From positions 32,363 through 96,362 of the forward strand of contig CAMUFJ010000001.1 of NCBI GenBank assembly GCA_947088135.1: DNA of 64,000 nucleotides, given 5' to 3'. Below, in pieces: positions 7,790 to 17,750 of the stretch. The notes beneath the pieces are model-generated. The model did no database searches, was not told the DNA's origin, and saw nothing but the letters and a program-made list of their open reading frames with translations. Numbering within the stretch: the stretch's first letter is position 1; every line of letters begins with the position of its first letter. Source of the DNA: an uncultured Clostridia bacterium. GTDB lineage: Bacteria; Bacillota; Clostridia; Christensenellales; Borkfalkiaceae. A program made the position numbers and the translations under genes.

Positions 7790-9478
7790 TCAGTTGAGCA
7801 TACTCAAATATACGCCCTCGTAGTATTTCGCCGAGGTCGACCACGAAAAATCGGTTTCCATTGCTTTCTTCACAAGTTTTGCCCATTCTTCACGGTTATG
7901 ATACACTCCGAGCGCTTCGTTGATTACGTAAAGCATATCGTGTGCGTTGTAATCGCGGAAGGTAAACCCGTTGCCGCCCGCGCCGTAAGGCGTGATACTG
8001 TCGCGCAGCCCGCCCGTTTCGCGAACGATGGAAATCGTTCCGTAACGGGAAGCAATCATCTGCGAAAGTCCGCAGGGCTCGCTTTTCGATGGCATCAAGA
8101 AAATATCCGCTCCCGAATAGATCTTGCGCGAAAGATCGGAGTTAAAGGAAATGATCGATACGACCTTTCCCTGATACCGTCTTGCCAAATCGGAAAAGTA
8201 ATTTTCGTAAGCGGAATCGCCCGTGCCGAGGACGATAAATTGCACGTCCCCCCGAAGCGCCTGCTCGATCACCTCTTTCACAAGATCCAACCCCTTGTGA
8301 GAAACAAGGCGGGAAATCATGGCGATGATCGGCGTTTCCGCGCGAACGGGCAAATTGAGCATCCGCTGTAACTCTTCCTTGCACTTCGCCTTGGGTGCGG
8401 GATTCTCCGCGCTGTAATGGAAAAAGAGCGACGGATCGGTTTCGGGATTGTAATAGTCGGGATCAATGCCGTTGAGAATTCCGCAAAGTTTAAACTCGTT
8501 TCTGCGAATAATCGGGTCAAGCCCATGCGAATAATACGGGTCTTTGATTTCCCCTGCGTAAGTGGGCGAAACTGTGGAAAATCGCTCGCAACACTCGATT
8601 GCGCCTTTCATGAGATTGATACAACGGTCGTACTCCACAAGGTTTCGGTAACGGTTTGAAATACCGAACAGATCCTCCAAAATGTCGAGAGAATACTTGC
8701 CTTGGTATTCGATGTTATGGATCGTAAAGAGCGCGCGGATATACTGATATTCGGGACGGTAGCAATAAATCGTCTTTAAATAGAGCGCCGCAAGCGCCGC
8801 CTGCCAGTCGTGACAGTGCAATACGTCGGGATAAAATCCGATAAACGAGAGCACTTCCATCACTCCGCGGCAGAAGAACGCGAAGCGTTCGCCGTCGTCG
8901 TAATAGCCGTAACAGCCGGAGCGTTTAAAGTAGTATTCGTTGTCTAAAAAATAGAATTTTACATTATTCGCCTCATACTCGAAGATTCCGCAATATTGGT
9001 TTCTCCAAGAAAGCGGAACGAAAATATTGCCGATAAACTTGAATTCCTTGCGATACTCCTTCTTAATGTCTTGATACAGCGGGATCATAACGCGAACGTC
9101 GTAACGCTCCTCCTTGGCGAGCGCCTTGGAAAGCGAGCCGATCACTTCCGCCAATCCGCCCGTTGCAATAAAGGGCGCGGCTTCAGACGCGACGAACAAT
9201 ATTTTCTTTTTCGCCTCCACGCGGACTTCGGGCACTTTTTCCTCGACCGTTGTTTCGACAGGCGTTTGCAGCACCTCTACCTCGGGTGCGTTTTCATTGA
9301 TCACGATTGGCGGCTTAGGCGGTTTTTTCGCCGTTTTGGGCACTGCTTTGGGCGCAGTTTGCGCCACAGGCGCTTTCGCTGTCTTAATCGCCTTTTCGGT
9401 TACGGGCGCAGTTTTTTTGGTTGCTTCCGTCTTGGATTGCGCGGTTTTCTTTCCTGTTTTTTGTGTTGTCGTGCTCAT
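7790..9478 (-). CDS. glgA: glycogen synthase with disordered N-terminal extension
   Basis: ADP-glucose-dependent alpha-1,4-glucan synthase (GT5), 562 residues. The ATG at 9478 follows a strong AAGGGGG ribosome site; the longer frame to 9556 overlaps glgD and is not credible. Residues 1-95 are a Lys/Ala/Pro/Thr-rich and then acidic low-complexity tail absent from ordinary GlgA. The Rossmann core follows from about 97. The usual substrate-binding KTGGL motif reads ATGGL here, so the lysine is alanine. The C-terminal SEPCGLSQM and TGGL motifs are present. Its neighbours are glgD upstream (32-base gap) and glgP downstream. Confidence 0.93.
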   Translation of the reverse strand: MSTTTQKTGKKTAQSKTEATKKTAPVTEKAIKTAKAPVAQTAPKAVPKTAKKPPKPPIVINENAPEVEVLQTPVETTVEEKVPEVRVEAKKKILFVASEAAPFIATGGLAEVIGSLSKALAKEERYDVRVMIPLYQDIKKEYRKEFKFIGNIFVPLSWRNQYCGIFEYEANNVKFYFLDNEYYFKRSGCYGYYDDGERFAFFCRGVMEVLSFIGFYPDVLHCHDWQAALAALYLKTIYCYRPEYQYIRALFTIHNIEYQGKYSLDILEDLFGISNRYRNLVEYDRCINLMKGAIECCERFSTVSPTYAGEIKDPYYSHGLDPIIRRNEFKLCGILNGIDPDYYNPETDPSLFFHYSAENPAPKAKCKEELQRMLNLPVRAETPIIAMISRLVSHKGLDLVKEVIEQALRGDVQFIVLGTGDSAYENYFSDLARRYQGKVVSIISFNSDLSRKIYSGADIFLMPSKSEPCGLSQMIASRYGTISIVRETGGLRDSITPYGAGGNGFTFRDYNAHDMLYVINEALGVYHNREEWAKLVKKAMETDFSWSTSAKYYEGVYLSMLN

Positions 9479-9510
9479 GGTTTCCCCCTTTTTATTTTCC
9501 GTAAGCATTT

Positions 9511-10626
9511 TTAAAGCATTCTGCCCTTTGCGACAAAGTACGGCAAAGTTTCGCACCCTGCAAGATGACGCTTGTCGCGGATCATCACGTTCTTATCCGT
9601 AATGACGCAATCAAGCTGTACGTTAGAACCGATAACCGTATCCTGCATGATAATCGAGTTCTTCACGACGCTCCCTTTTCCGATTTTGACGCCTCGGAAG
9701 AGAATACAGTTTTCCACAGTTCCCTCAATTTCACAGCCGTCGGAGATGAGCGAATTTTTCACCGTCGCGCCCTTGATATACTTCGAAGGCGCGGAATCGC
9801 GCACTTTGGTATAGATGTCGCGCGCGCCGAACAGCTCGTTTCTTACTTTGCGATCCAAAAGCTCCATGCTGTGGCGATAATACTTGTTCACCGAAGAGAT
9901 TCCCGCATAGTAACCTTCGAAATTATATCCGAAAATCTTTAACGTATCCACGTTTTTGGTGAGAATATCTCTGCCGAAGCTCGAAAGTCCGCGCGTAACG
10001 GCGTCTTGGATAATATTGATCAAAAACTCGCGGTTCAAGACCATAACGTTTACGTAGAGATTGAATTTCCCCTTCCCTTTCACGGGCGGATTGATTTTCA
10101 AGCCTTTGACGCGCCCCGTGCCGTCGGGGTCAAGCGTAACGTAGTAAGAGGATTCCACGTCCTCTTCCTCATGGTAAACCATCGTAATATCCGCGTGTTT
10201 TTCCTCGTGAAAACGCAATACGTCGGAAATATCGAGATGGAAGATCCCGTCGCAATCTGAAATAACGACGTAATCCTCTTTACGGCGGGCAAGAAAGCCC
10301 GTTACCCCTTTGAGCGCCTCCAAACGGTTGGAATAAGGCGCGTCCGTTTCGTCGGAATAGGGCGGAAGCAAAATGATTCCGCCGTCTTTTCTTGCAAGAT
10401 CCCATTCCTTTCCGCTTCCCAAATGGTCGATCAAAGACTGATAGTTGTACTTCGTAACGATCCCGACCGTCATAATACCCGAATTTACCATGTTTGAGAG
10501 TACAAAATCGATCAAACGGTATCTTCCTCCGTAAGGAATGGAAGCCATTGTCCTGTGACGGGATAGCTCGGGTATGTTCTCGTCGTGTATATTGGAAAAA
10601 ATAACGCCTACTGCCTGATTCGCCAT
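9511..10626 (-). CDS. glgD: GlgD, regulatory subunit of ADP-glucose pyrophosphorylase
   Basis: Partner of GlgC in the two-subunit enzyme of Firmicutes, generally non-catalytic. The 371 residues comprise a nucleotidyltransferase-like domain (GGRYRLIDFVLSN, about residues 30-45) lacking the clean GGxGxRL loop seen in GlgC, followed by a left-handed beta-helix of hexapeptides (about 280-350). The start at 10626 follows AGGGGG; the upstream frame to 10674 runs into glgC. The 4-base gap to glgC implies tight co-expression. Confidence 0.92.
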   Translation of the reverse strand: MANQAVGVIFSNIHDENIPELSRHRTMASIPYGGRYRLIDFVLSNMVNSGIMTVGIVTKYNYQSLIDHLGSGKEWDLARKDGGIILLPPYSDETDAPYSNRLEALKGVTGFLARRKEDYVVISDCDGIFHLDISDVLRFHEEKHADITMVYHEEEDVESSYYVTLDPDGTGRVKGLKINPPVKGKGKFNLYVNVMVLNREFLINIIQDAVTRGLSSFGRDILTKNVDTLKIFGYNFEGYYAGISSVNKYYRHSMELLDRKVRNELFGARDIYTKVRDSAPSKYIKGATVKNSLISDGCEIEGTVENCILFRGVKIGKGSVVKNSIIMQDTVIGSNVQLDCVITDKNVMIRDKRHLAGCETLPYFVAKGRML

Positions 10627-10630
10627 TTCT

Positions 10631-11824
10631 TTATTCCCCCTTATAATCCTTGTCGAGGATCTGACCGCCCGCAACCTTTACACCGCGGGCAATGGTAATA
10701 TCCCTGCCGAGCACGGCGATCCCGCCGCTTCCCTTTTCCTCGCCGACTTTGGCGTTTTCCTCCACGGTAACACGCTCGTCGAGAATGGAATAAACGATTT
10801 CCGCACCCGCTTTAATCACGCTGTCCGCCATAATAACGCTATCTTTTACGACCGCGCCCTTTTCGACGACCACGCCCGTTGCAAGTACGGAATTGACGAC
10901 GGTGCCGTCGATTTCGCACCCGAGCGCGACGAGCGAATTCTCCACTTCCGCCTCATCGCCGATATATTCGGGAGGCGCAAGCGGATTGCGCGAATGGATC
11001 TTCCAACTGTTATCGCCGACGTCGAACGCAGGCTCTTCACCCAAAAGATCCATATTCGATTCCCAAAGCGAGGAAATCGTTCCGACGTCTTTCCAGTAAC
11101 CGCTGAACCGATAGGAGAACATTTTCTCCCCGGCGCTGAGCATGGCGGGAAGCACGTCTTTTCCGAAATCCTTGCTCGAATCGGGGTTCGCCTCGTCCGC
11201 CTCCAAATATTTAAAGAGCTTTTCCGCCGTGAAAATGTAAATTCCCATGGAAGCGAGATTACTCTTGGGCTGTTTGGGTTTCTCCTCGAATTCGTAAATG
11301 GAACCGTCTGCATTGGTATTGAGAATGCCGAAGCGGGACGCCTCTTTCATGGGAACCTCGATTGCGGCAATGGTGCAGTCTGCTCCCGTTTGCTTGTGTG
11401 CTTTCAACATGGCGGCATAGTCCATTTTATAAATATGATCGCCCGACAAAATGAGCACGTATTCGGGATTATATTTCTTCATGAAGCTCATGTTTTGATA
11501 GATGGCGTTTGCCGTCCCCTCGAACCAGGAGGATTTTTTCTTCGCCTGATAAGGAGATAGAATATGAACGCCGCCGAACGTACGGTCTAAATCCCAAGGT
11601 TGTCCGTTACCGATGTATTCGTTGAGTTCTAACGGCTGGTATTGCGTCAATACGCCAACGGTATCGATTCCCGAATTGATGCAGTTGCTGAGCGGAAAAT
11701 CGATGATCCGGTATTTCGCGCCGAACGCAACCGCAGGTTTGGCAATATTGTTCGTCAATGCGTACAATCTGCTACCTTGTCCGCCTGCGAGCAACATTGC
11801 CACGCATTCTTTCTTTCTGGTCAT
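10631..11824 (-). CDS. glgC: glucose-1-phosphate adenylyltransferase
   Basis: Makes ADP-glucose from glucose-1-phosphate and ATP, the committed step of glycogen synthesis. The 397 residues show the catalytic LAGGQGSRL loop at the N-terminus, [19 protein letters not shown], the [10 protein letters not shown] metal-binding region and a C-terminal beta-helix. It is the second gene of the operon, 20 bases after glgB. Confidence 0.97.
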   Translation of the reverse strand: MTRKKECVAMLLAGGQGSRLYALTNNIAKPAVAFGAKYRIIDFPLSNCINSGIDTVGVLTQYQPLELNEYIGNGQPWDLDRTFGGVHILSPYQAKKKSSWFEGTANAIYQNMSFMKKYNPEYVLILSGDHIYKMDYAAMLKAHKQTGADCTIAAIEVPMKEASRFGILNTNADGSIYEFEEKPKQPKSNLASMGIYIFTAEKLFKYLEADEANPDSSKDFGKDVLPAMLSAGEKMFSYRFSGYWKDVGTISSLWESNMDLLGEEPAFDVGDNSWKIHSRNPLAPPEYIGDEAEVENSLVALGCEIDGTVVNSVLATGVVVEKGAVVKDSVIMADSVIKAGAEIVYSILDERVTVEENAKVGEEKGSGGIAVLGRDITIARGVKVAGGQILDKDYKGE

Positions 11825-11844
11825 AACTCTGCCCCCTAATCCCT

Positions 11845-13824
11845 TTATGCTTTGGCTTTCGCCGTGGATCCTCTTTTTGCTTTTCCCGCGCTTTGTGCGG
11901 GCTTTTCCGCGTCCTCTTCCCGTACCAAATAGATGCAGGAAAACTTCGGAACGTCGAGCGAAATCGAATATTCCTTGCCGTGGCTGGGCGTCTTGCTCGC
12001 CGTCAACGTCTTCTTCGCGATCTTCCCTTCTCCGCCGAATTTTTTATCATCGGTATTGAACGCAATTCTATATTTGCCCGAACGATTGACGCCGAAAGCA
12101 TAATCGGTCACGTCGGCTCCCGAAAAGCAAGCGAGCACGATGACTTCTTTGCCCGATTTGTCGCGACGGAGGAAACAAATAACGTTCCTGTCCGCGTCGT
12201 TGGGCGCAAGCCATTCGAAACCGTCCCACGAATCCTCGATTTCATAAAATGCGGGCGTACTCTTATAATATTCATTTAAAGCCTTCACCATGACAGAAAG
12301 CTTGCCGTGCAGTTCGTATTCGTCGCGCAAAAAGAAATCGAGCCCCGTGTGGTAATCCCATTCCTTGAACTGTCCGAACTCATAGCCCATGAAATTGAGC
12401 TTTTTGCCGGGGTGCGCCGTCATATAACCGAGAAACGCGCGCACGCCTGCGAATTTTTCTTCGTACTCCCCCGGCATTTTGTTGATGAGCGAACACTTTC
12501 CGTGTACGACCTCGTCATGCGAAATGGGAAGCACGTAATTCTCCGAGAAAGCATACATCATGGAGAAGGTCAGTTTATTGTGATTGTTCATGCGGAAATA
12601 GGGATTTAAGGACATATATGCAAGCATATCGTTCATCCAACCCATATTCCACTTGAAATTGAAGCCGAGCCCCCCCACCGAACCTGGCTTCGTCACAAGC
12701 CCCCACGCCGTGGATTCCTCCGCGATCATGAGCGCATTCGGGAAGCGCAGGAACACCGCTTCGTTCAGCCGACGCAAAAAGGCGATCGCCTCCAAATTCT
12801 TATTTTCACCGTAGATGTTGGGTATCCATTCTCCGGGGCGTTTATCGTAATCGAGATAAAGCATAGACGCAACCGCGTCTACGCGCAGACCATCGACATG
12901 AAACTTATCGAAGAAAATGCATGCGCTCGAAATCAAAAAAGAAAGAACTTCATTCCTGCCGAAGTCGAAGCGGCGCGTTCCCCAAGACTTGTGCTCCATT
13001 CTATCCCACTGACTGCTCTCGTAGAGCGGTTGTCCGTCGAATTCGTACAGCCCGTGCGCATCCTTGGGGAAATGCGCGGGCACCCAATCGAGAATCACGC
13101 CGATTCCCGCTCGATGAAATTCGTCTATCAGCGCCATGAAATCGTGCGGTGTGCCCATACGGGATGTCACCGCGAAATACCCCGTTACCTGATATCCCCA
13201 AGAACCCTCGTAGGGAAACTCCGTCACGGGCATAAACTCCACATGCGTATAGCCCATTTCCTTAACGTAAGGAACAAGCTCTTTGGCAAGATCGCGGTAG
13301 GAAAGAAAATTTCCGTCCTCATGGCGTTTCCAAGACAGGAGGTTTACCTCGTATACGTTCATGGGCGAAGTAAAAACGTCCTTCCCCTCTTGCGCCTTTC
13401 TATAATTTTCGTCGCGCCATTCGTAGCCGTCTAAATCGTAGATCTTAGAAGCGGTTGCGGGCGCTGTTTCCGCATGAAAACATACGGGATCCGCTTTCAT
13501 GAGCTGTCTGCCATCCTGTGCCGTTATACAATATTTATAATTGTCGTACTGCTTCACGTCCTCGATGAACAGTTCGAAGGTTTCGCCGTCGATCATGCGG
13601 TTCATCACGTGCCGCGCGGGATCCCAACCGTTAAAATCGCCCACGACCGAAACGCTGCGCGCGTGCGGCGCCCATACGCGGAACACATAACCCGTCTTCC
13701 CCGATTCCTCCGCTTTGTGCGATCCGAGGAGCTCGTAAATACGGTCGTTCTTCCCGTGATGATATAAATAAAGCGGAAAATCCGTCCCGCTTACTATCTG
13801 TTCCGTATCCTTACTTTTTGCCAT
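11845..13824 (-). CDS. glgB: 1,4-alpha-glucan branching enzyme
   Basis: Introduces alpha-1,6 branches in glycogen. The 659 residues comprise an N-terminal CBM48 domain (about 30-125, [20 protein letters not shown]) and a GH13 barrel with [12 protein letters not shown] (nucleophile), AEESTAW (acid/base) and [12 protein letters not shown]-terminal beta domain ends in a Lys/Ala-rich tail of about 25 residues ([12 protein letters not shown] onward) not needed for catalysis. It is the first gene of the glycogen operon, behind a clear sigma-A promoter and an AAAGGGGAAAGG ribosome site. Confidence 0.97.
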   Translation of the reverse strand: MAKSKDTEQIVSGTDFPLYLYHHGKNDRIYELLGSHKAEESGKTGYVFRVWAPHARSVSVVGDFNGWDPARHVMNRMIDGETFELFIEDVKQYDNYKYCITAQDGRQLMKADPVCFHAETAPATASKIYDLDGYEWRDENYRKAQEGKDVFTSPMNVYEVNLLSWKRHEDGNFLSYRDLAKELVPYVKEMGYTHVEFMPVTEFPYEGSWGYQVTGYFAVTSRMGTPHDFMALIDEFHRAGIGVILDWVPAHFPKDAHGLYEFDGQPLYESSQWDRMEHKSWGTRRFDFGRNEVLSFLISSACIFFDKFHVDGLRVDAVASMLYLDYDKRPGEWIPNIYGENKNLEAIAFLRRLNEAVFLRFPNALMIAEESTAWGLVTKPGSVGGLGFNFKWNMGWMNDMLAYMSLNPYFRMNNHNKLTFSMMYAFSENYVLPISHDEVVHGKCSLINKMPGEYEEKFAGVRAFLGYMTAHPGKKLNFMGYEFGQFKEWDYHTGLDFFLRDEYELHGKLSVMVKALNEYYKSTPAFYEIEDSWDGFEWLAPNDADRNVICFLRRDKSGKEVIVLACFSGADVTDYAFGVNRSGKYRIAFNTDDKKFGGEGKIAKKTLTASKTPSHGKEYSISLDVPKFSCIYLVREEDAEKPAQSAGKAKRGSTAKAKA

Positions 13825-13905
13825 TCCTTTCCCCTTTTATAGAGCAAACCCGCTTGAACGGTAAGGTGCGCTCCGGATACTACTGCTATTGCCGTCCACT
13901 CCCCT

Positions 13906-13934
13906 ATTATACTATATATTGCGCCGACTTTCAA
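13906..13934 (-). promoter_or_regulatory. promoter of the glycogen operon
   Basis: Minus strand TTGAAA (13929-13934), 17 bases, TATAAT (13906-13911). The leader to glgB is about 75 bases. I saw no riboswitch in it. Confidence 0.75.
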
Positions 13935-14009
13935 GACCCATTTGCAAATTTCTTTGGAAATTTTATACATTTTTTTTTGAGTAAAGAGGAAATTTTTCGC
14001 TTACATCGA

Positions 14010-14044
14010 AAAAAAAGAAAAAACGCGGAAAAAATTTCCGCGTT
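14010..14044 (-). terminator. terminator downstream of murC
   Basis: AACGCGGAAA (14022-14031) pairs with TTTCCGCGTT (14035-14044). On the minus strand a long U-rich tract follows, so it ends the murC transcript. Confidence 0.8.
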
Positions 14045-14067
14045 ACGCATTTTACGCGTTTCAAATT

Positions 14068-15396
14068 TTACTTGTCGAGCAGGGATCGCGCGATGCCGTC
14101 GATGTCCCCCGCGCCTAAAATCAAGATAAGATCCCCTTTTCGCGCCTTAGATTTCAACCGCTCCAAAAGTTGCCCGGCAGTCTGTACGTAGCACGCCTCG
14201 GGCAGTCTGCTTAAAAGCGCTACCGCACTTCCCTCAAACTCGAATTCCTCCCGCGCCGCGTAAGTTTTATAGAGAATAGGCGAATCCACCGTCTTTAACA
14301 CGTTGATAAATTCCCGCATAAAATCCCGCGTTCTTGTATAAGTATGCGGTTGAAATACAACGTGTACCGTCCCCTCGCAAATCGCTTGCGCCGCAGATAT
14401 CGCCGCGGCAAGCTCCCTCGGGTGATGCGCGTAATCGCATACGGTTTGAACGCCGCAAATTGTGCCCACTTCTTCAAACCGCCGCTTTACGCCGCGAAAG
14501 CTTTCCAAGCCTTCCTTGATTTCCACGGCGCGCAGTCCGCACAATCTTGCAACGCTATAAGCCGCAAGCGCGTTCATCACTTGATATTTTCCAACGACGC
14601 GCAATTTGATCTTAACAATCGGAATTCCCCTCTCAATTACTGTAAACCGATACTTTTCGCCCGTCGCGCGCAGTTCCTCCGCGCGGACGTCGCCAGAGTA
14701 AAAGCCGAAATCCAACGCGTGCGGAAAATTCCTCGCCCGCGGGTCGTCGGCGTTCACCACGACCTTTTCCGCATTTCCCGCAAAGGCGCGGTATGCCTCG
14801 ATCAGCTCGCCGTCGCTCTTATAGCAATCGGTGTGATCCTTGTCTGTATTCAAAATGAGCGCAACAGAACTTTTCAGCGATAAAAAGCTTCTACGAAATT
14901 CGCACGCTTCCGTCACAAAAATATCGTCGCCCGTTCCGCCTCGGCAAAGGTTTCCGAATTCAGCGTCCTCTCCGCCGATGTGAGCGGTAAAATTTTTGTT
15001 TGCACAGGAAAAGATATGTGCAAGCATGGAGGTCGTAGAAGTTTTTCCGTGACAACCCGCCACCGAGATAACGGATGAAAATTCCTCGGCGACCCTACCC
15101 AAGAGCTCTGCCCGCGTGAAAAGGCGTTTTCCCGTCTTCCTCGCCTCGCAAAGCTGCGGATTCTGCGGCGAAACCGCCTCGGTATAGGCAACGTTTTGCT
15201 CCGCAATATGTTCTTCCTCACCGATTTGCACGGGTATTCCGAGCGCACGAAGCCTTTGCGTGTACTCGCTTTCTCGGCAATCGCTCCCGCGAACGTCCGC
15301 TCCCTTTTGCCAAAAAAGAGCCGCAAGCGCGCTCATGCTAACGCCGCCGATCCCGATAAAGTACCAACTGTTTCCTATGCTAAGCGGAGAAATCAT
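14068..15396 (-). CDS. murC: UDP-N-acetylmuramate--L-alanine ligase
   Basis: Adds L-alanine to UDP-MurNAc in peptidoglycan synthesis. The 442 residues show the N-terminal FIGIGGVSMSALA nucleotide motif, the ATP-binding AGCHGKTSTTSML loop at about 108, NADDPR, and the C-terminal DYAHHPRE motif of Mur ligases. The ATG at 15396 puts the Rossmann motif 12 residues in, as is usual. A further in-frame ATG at 15435 is possible, and neither has a convincing ribosome site. It stands alone between two terminators. Its promoter is unclear. Confidence 0.92.
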   Translation of the reverse strand: MISPLSIGNSWYFIGIGGVSMSALAALFWQKGADVRGSDCRESEYTQRLRALGIPVQIGEEEHIAEQNVAYTEAVSPQNPQLCEARKTGKRLFTRAELLGRVAEEFSSVISVAGCHGKTSTTSMLAHIFSCANKNFTAHIGGEDAEFGNLCRGGTGDDIFVTEACEFRRSFLSLKSSVALILNTDKDHTDCYKSDGELIEAYRAFAGNAEKVVVNADDPRARNFPHALDFGFYSGDVRAEELRATGEKYRFTVIERGIPIVKIKLRVVGKYQVMNALAAYSVARLCGLRAVEIKEGLESFRGVKRRFEEVGTICGVQTVCDYAHHPRELAAAISAAQAICEGTVHVVFQPHTYTRTRDFMREFINVLKTVDSPILYKTYAAREEFEFEGSAVALLSRLPEACYVQTAGQLLERLKSKARKGDLILILGAGDIDGIARSLLDK

Positions 15397-15448
15397 ACGC
15401 CATACTATGCTAAACGAAACAATAACGGTTCCCATTCTAAAAAAATAA

Positions 15449-15466
15449 CCCGACGGTAAAGTCGGG
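15449..15466 (-). terminator. second hairpin with U-run between cspA and murC
   Basis: CCCGAC (15449-15454) pairs with GTCGGG (15461-15466). On the minus strand it is followed by TTATTTTTTT. It may back up the cspA terminator or attenuate entry into murC. Confidence 0.6.
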
Positions 15467-15483
15467 AAACATTTAGGACATTA

Positions 15484-15509
15484 AAAAAACGCACCGAAGT
15501 GCGTTTTTT
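15484..15509 (-). terminator. cspA terminator
   Basis: An ACGCAC/GTGCGT stem with a tetraloop is flanked by A and T runs. It lies 12 bases past the cspA stop and is bidirectional in form. Confidence 0.8.
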
Positions 15510-15520
15510 CAGCTACGCAT

Positions 15521-15730
15521 TTATACGGGCACTACATTAACGGCACGAAGCTTACCGCTGTCCTTGGGATCGGGCTCGGTTTCGAATGATACCTTTTGCC
15601 CTTCCTTCAAAGTGCGGAAACCCTCCGTCTGAATTGCCGAGAAGTGTACAAAAATATCATCGCCACCTTCGTCATTGGACAAAAAACCATAACCCTTACC
15701 GTCGTTGAACCATTTAACAGTTCCGTTCAC
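15521..15730 (-). CDS. cold-shock domain RNA chaperone
   Basis: A single OB-fold cold-shock protein of 69 residues that binds single-stranded RNA. RNP1 (KGYGFL) and RNP2 (DIFVHF) are intact. The frame opens at 15778, but the family start is the GTG at 15730, seven bases after a GGAGG ribosome site, giving the standard NGTVKWF N-terminus. A consensus promoter lies upstream with a leader of about 60 bases, as is common for thermosensitive csp mRNAs. Confidence 0.93.
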   Translation of the reverse strand: MNGTVKWFNDGKGYGFLSNDEGGDDIFVHFSAIQTEGFRTLKEGQKVSFETEPDPKDSGKLRAVNVVPV

Positions 15731-15795
15731 AATGTTACCTCCTATAGTGCGACACAAAAAGCATAAATGCATATCCATATCTTAACACTGCCTAT

Positions 15796-15824
15796 ATTAT
15801 AACAGCATGAAAAGTAATTGTCAA
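15796..15824 (-). promoter_or_regulatory. cspA promoter
   Basis: Minus strand TTGACA (15819-15824), 17 bases, TATAAT (15796-15801): a perfect sigma-A consensus. Confidence 0.85.
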
Positions 15825-15845
15825 ATGAATAAAGTGTCTTCTTGA

Positions 15846-17654
15846 TTAATTTTGGAAAAATTTTTCCAGTAATTTTTCATTAGTCTGCATAAATTCAGTA
15901 TTTTCTTCTGGAGTAAGTTGCCGGTAACTCATCAAAGAAAGATAGTATAATTGCATAACTGCAATTTGTTTCGAACCCTCCTCCGCAGTTAAAAGCGCCT
16001 GCACGGAGGGGTTCGCCGTGTTCACGATCAGCGTTAAATCGTCAATACCGCCCCCCATCTGATAGAAGCTGTTCATTTCCGACATTCTTCGCATAAATTC
16101 AGATGCATTGATGACGGCGGGAACGGCAGGATTTTTGAGTTTTTCACTCTTTATTTTGAGCTTTTTGCCGTCAAGAATCTTTTTGAATATCTCTTCGATC
16201 TCCTTATTTTCTCCGTTTTCCTCTTTGAGCGCATCCGCTACGTCCGCGTCGATCCTAAGGAAACGCACGCGCTTGGGATTCTTGTATTCGAGATAACTGA
16301 TAAAATGGGAATCGATGAAATTATCGCAGATAACGGCATCCAGTCCCGCGTCGCGAAACATTTTTACATACTGCGCCTGCTTGCTCTCGTCGGACACGTA
16401 GTAAACGGCTTTGGGTTCTTTCCCCGCCTTTGCGTCCTCGTCCGTCACCTCGTCACCGTAGACGCTCTCCACGGGCACATACTCTCCCGCAAGATTTTTA
16501 AAGAGAATGATATCCTTTACCTTATCATAGAAACTATCGTCCTTGATACAGCCGAATTTAACAAAGGTAGAAAGATCTTTCCAACAATTCTCGTACCGTT
16601 CTTTATCCTTTTTGTAGAGCTCGGTGAGCTTGTCCGCAACCTTTTTGGTGATGTGCTTGGCGATTTTTTGTACCTGCGTGTCATTTTGCAGGAAGGAACG
16701 CGAAACGTTCAAAGGAATATCGGGGCAATCGATCACGCCGTTCAAGAGCATTAAGAACTCGGGGATCACTTCCTTGATATTGTCGGCGATATAAACTTGG
16801 TTGCAGTACAGTTTTACCTGTCCGCGCTCCAACTCCACTTGCTTGCGCACCTTGGGAAAATACAAAATGCCTTTTAAGCGGAAGGGATATTCCATGTTTA
16901 AATGGATCCAAAAGAGCGGTTCGTTGAAGTCGGAAAAAGTATCCCGATAGAAATTCTTATATTCCTCGTCGGTACACTCCTTGGGCTGTTTGAGATACAG
17001 GGGCGCAGTCGTATTAACGGGCTTGTTTTCCTCACCGACCTTGGGGTTCAAATAGATATCGTACGGCATGAACGCGCAATATTTGCTTAACAGGTTGCGT
17101 ATAACGTTTTCTTTCAAAAACTCTTTTTCTTCCTGCGCGATGTGCATAACGATTTTCGTCCCGCGCGTTTCCTTGTCGCAGTCGCCGATCGTGTAGGTAC
17201 TGTTTCCGTCCGAGCTCCAATGAACGCCCGTCGAACCGTCGCGGTACGACTTCGTAAAGATTTCGATCGTGTCGGAAACCATATAAGCGGAATAGAAACC
17301 GAGCCCGAAATGCCCGATAATGCCGTCGCCGCCCGCTTTTTCGTACTTATCCAAAAAATCCGCCGCGCCCGAAAAGGCGATTTGTGTGATATACGTTTCC
17401 ACTTCGTCCGCCGTCATGCCGATGCCGTTGTCCTCCACGGTGAGCGTGCCCGCCTTGGAATCGGTCGTGACCGTAATTTTGTAGTCGTCGCCCTGCGCTT
17501 CACCGAGTTCGGTCAGTTTTTTAAGCTTAGTGATTGCGTCCGAAGCGTTTGCTATGATTTCCCGCAAAAAAATGTCCTTTTCTGAATACAGCCATTTTTT
17601 GATGATCGGCATCATGTTCTCGCTTGAAATGCGAATGTTACCCTGTTTTTCCAT
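15846..17654 (-). CDS. htpG: Hsp90 chaperone HtpG
   Basis: ATP-dependent chaperone of 602 residues. The GHKL ATPase domain shows EIIANASDAITKL, the DNGIGM motif and GHFGLGFYSAYMV (lid and glycine motifs). Middle and C-terminal dimerisation domains follow to the normal length. The ATG at 17654 is set by AAGGAGA 9 bases upstream; the frame to 17723 is non-coding leader. No CIRCE or CtsR operator was recognised. It is a single gene lying after the terminator of the ispH-rpsA operon. Confidence 0.96.
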   Translation of the reverse strand: MEKQGNIRISSENMMPIIKKWLYSEKDIFLREIIANASDAITKLKKLTELGEAQGDDYKITVTTDSKAGTLTVEDNGIGMTADEVETYITQIAFSGAADFLDKYEKAGGDGIIGHFGLGFYSAYMVSDTIEIFTKSYRDGSTGVHWSSDGNSTYTIGDCDKETRGTKIVMHIAQEEKEFLKENVIRNLLSKYCAFMPYDIYLNPKVGEENKPVNTTAPLYLKQPKECTDEEYKNFYRDTFSDFNEPLFWIHLNMEYPFRLKGILYFPKVRKQVELERGQVKLYCNQVYIADNIKEVIPEFLMLLNGVIDCPDIPLNVSRSFLQNDTQVQKIAKHITKKVADKLTELYKKDKERYENCWKDLSTFVKFGCIKDDSFYDKVKDIILFKNLAGEYVPVESVYGDEVTDEDAKAGKEPKAVYYVSDESKQAQYVKMFRDAGLDAVICDNFIDSHFISYLEYKNPKRVRFLRIDADVADALKEENGENKEIEEIFKKILDGKKLKIKSEKLKNPAVPAVINASEFMRRMSEMNSFYQMGGGIDDLTLIVNTANPSVQALLTAEEGSKQIAVMQLYYLSLMSYRQLTPEENTEFMQTNEKLLEKFFQN

Positions 17655-17703
17655 CTGTATATCTCCTTTCCTTTCGTCTGAAATAATAACAGTTATATTA
17701 TAA

Positions 17704-17735
17704 ACAAAAAAATCCGCAATCAAGCGGATTTTTTC
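17704..17735 (-). terminator. terminator of the cmk-plsC-ispH operon
   Basis: AATCCGC (17711-17717) pairs with GCGGATT (17724-17730). U-runs flank it on both strands, and the minus-strand run follows the ispH-rpsA stop. Confidence 0.8.
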
Positions 17736-17750
17736 TATTTTTTTTAACTA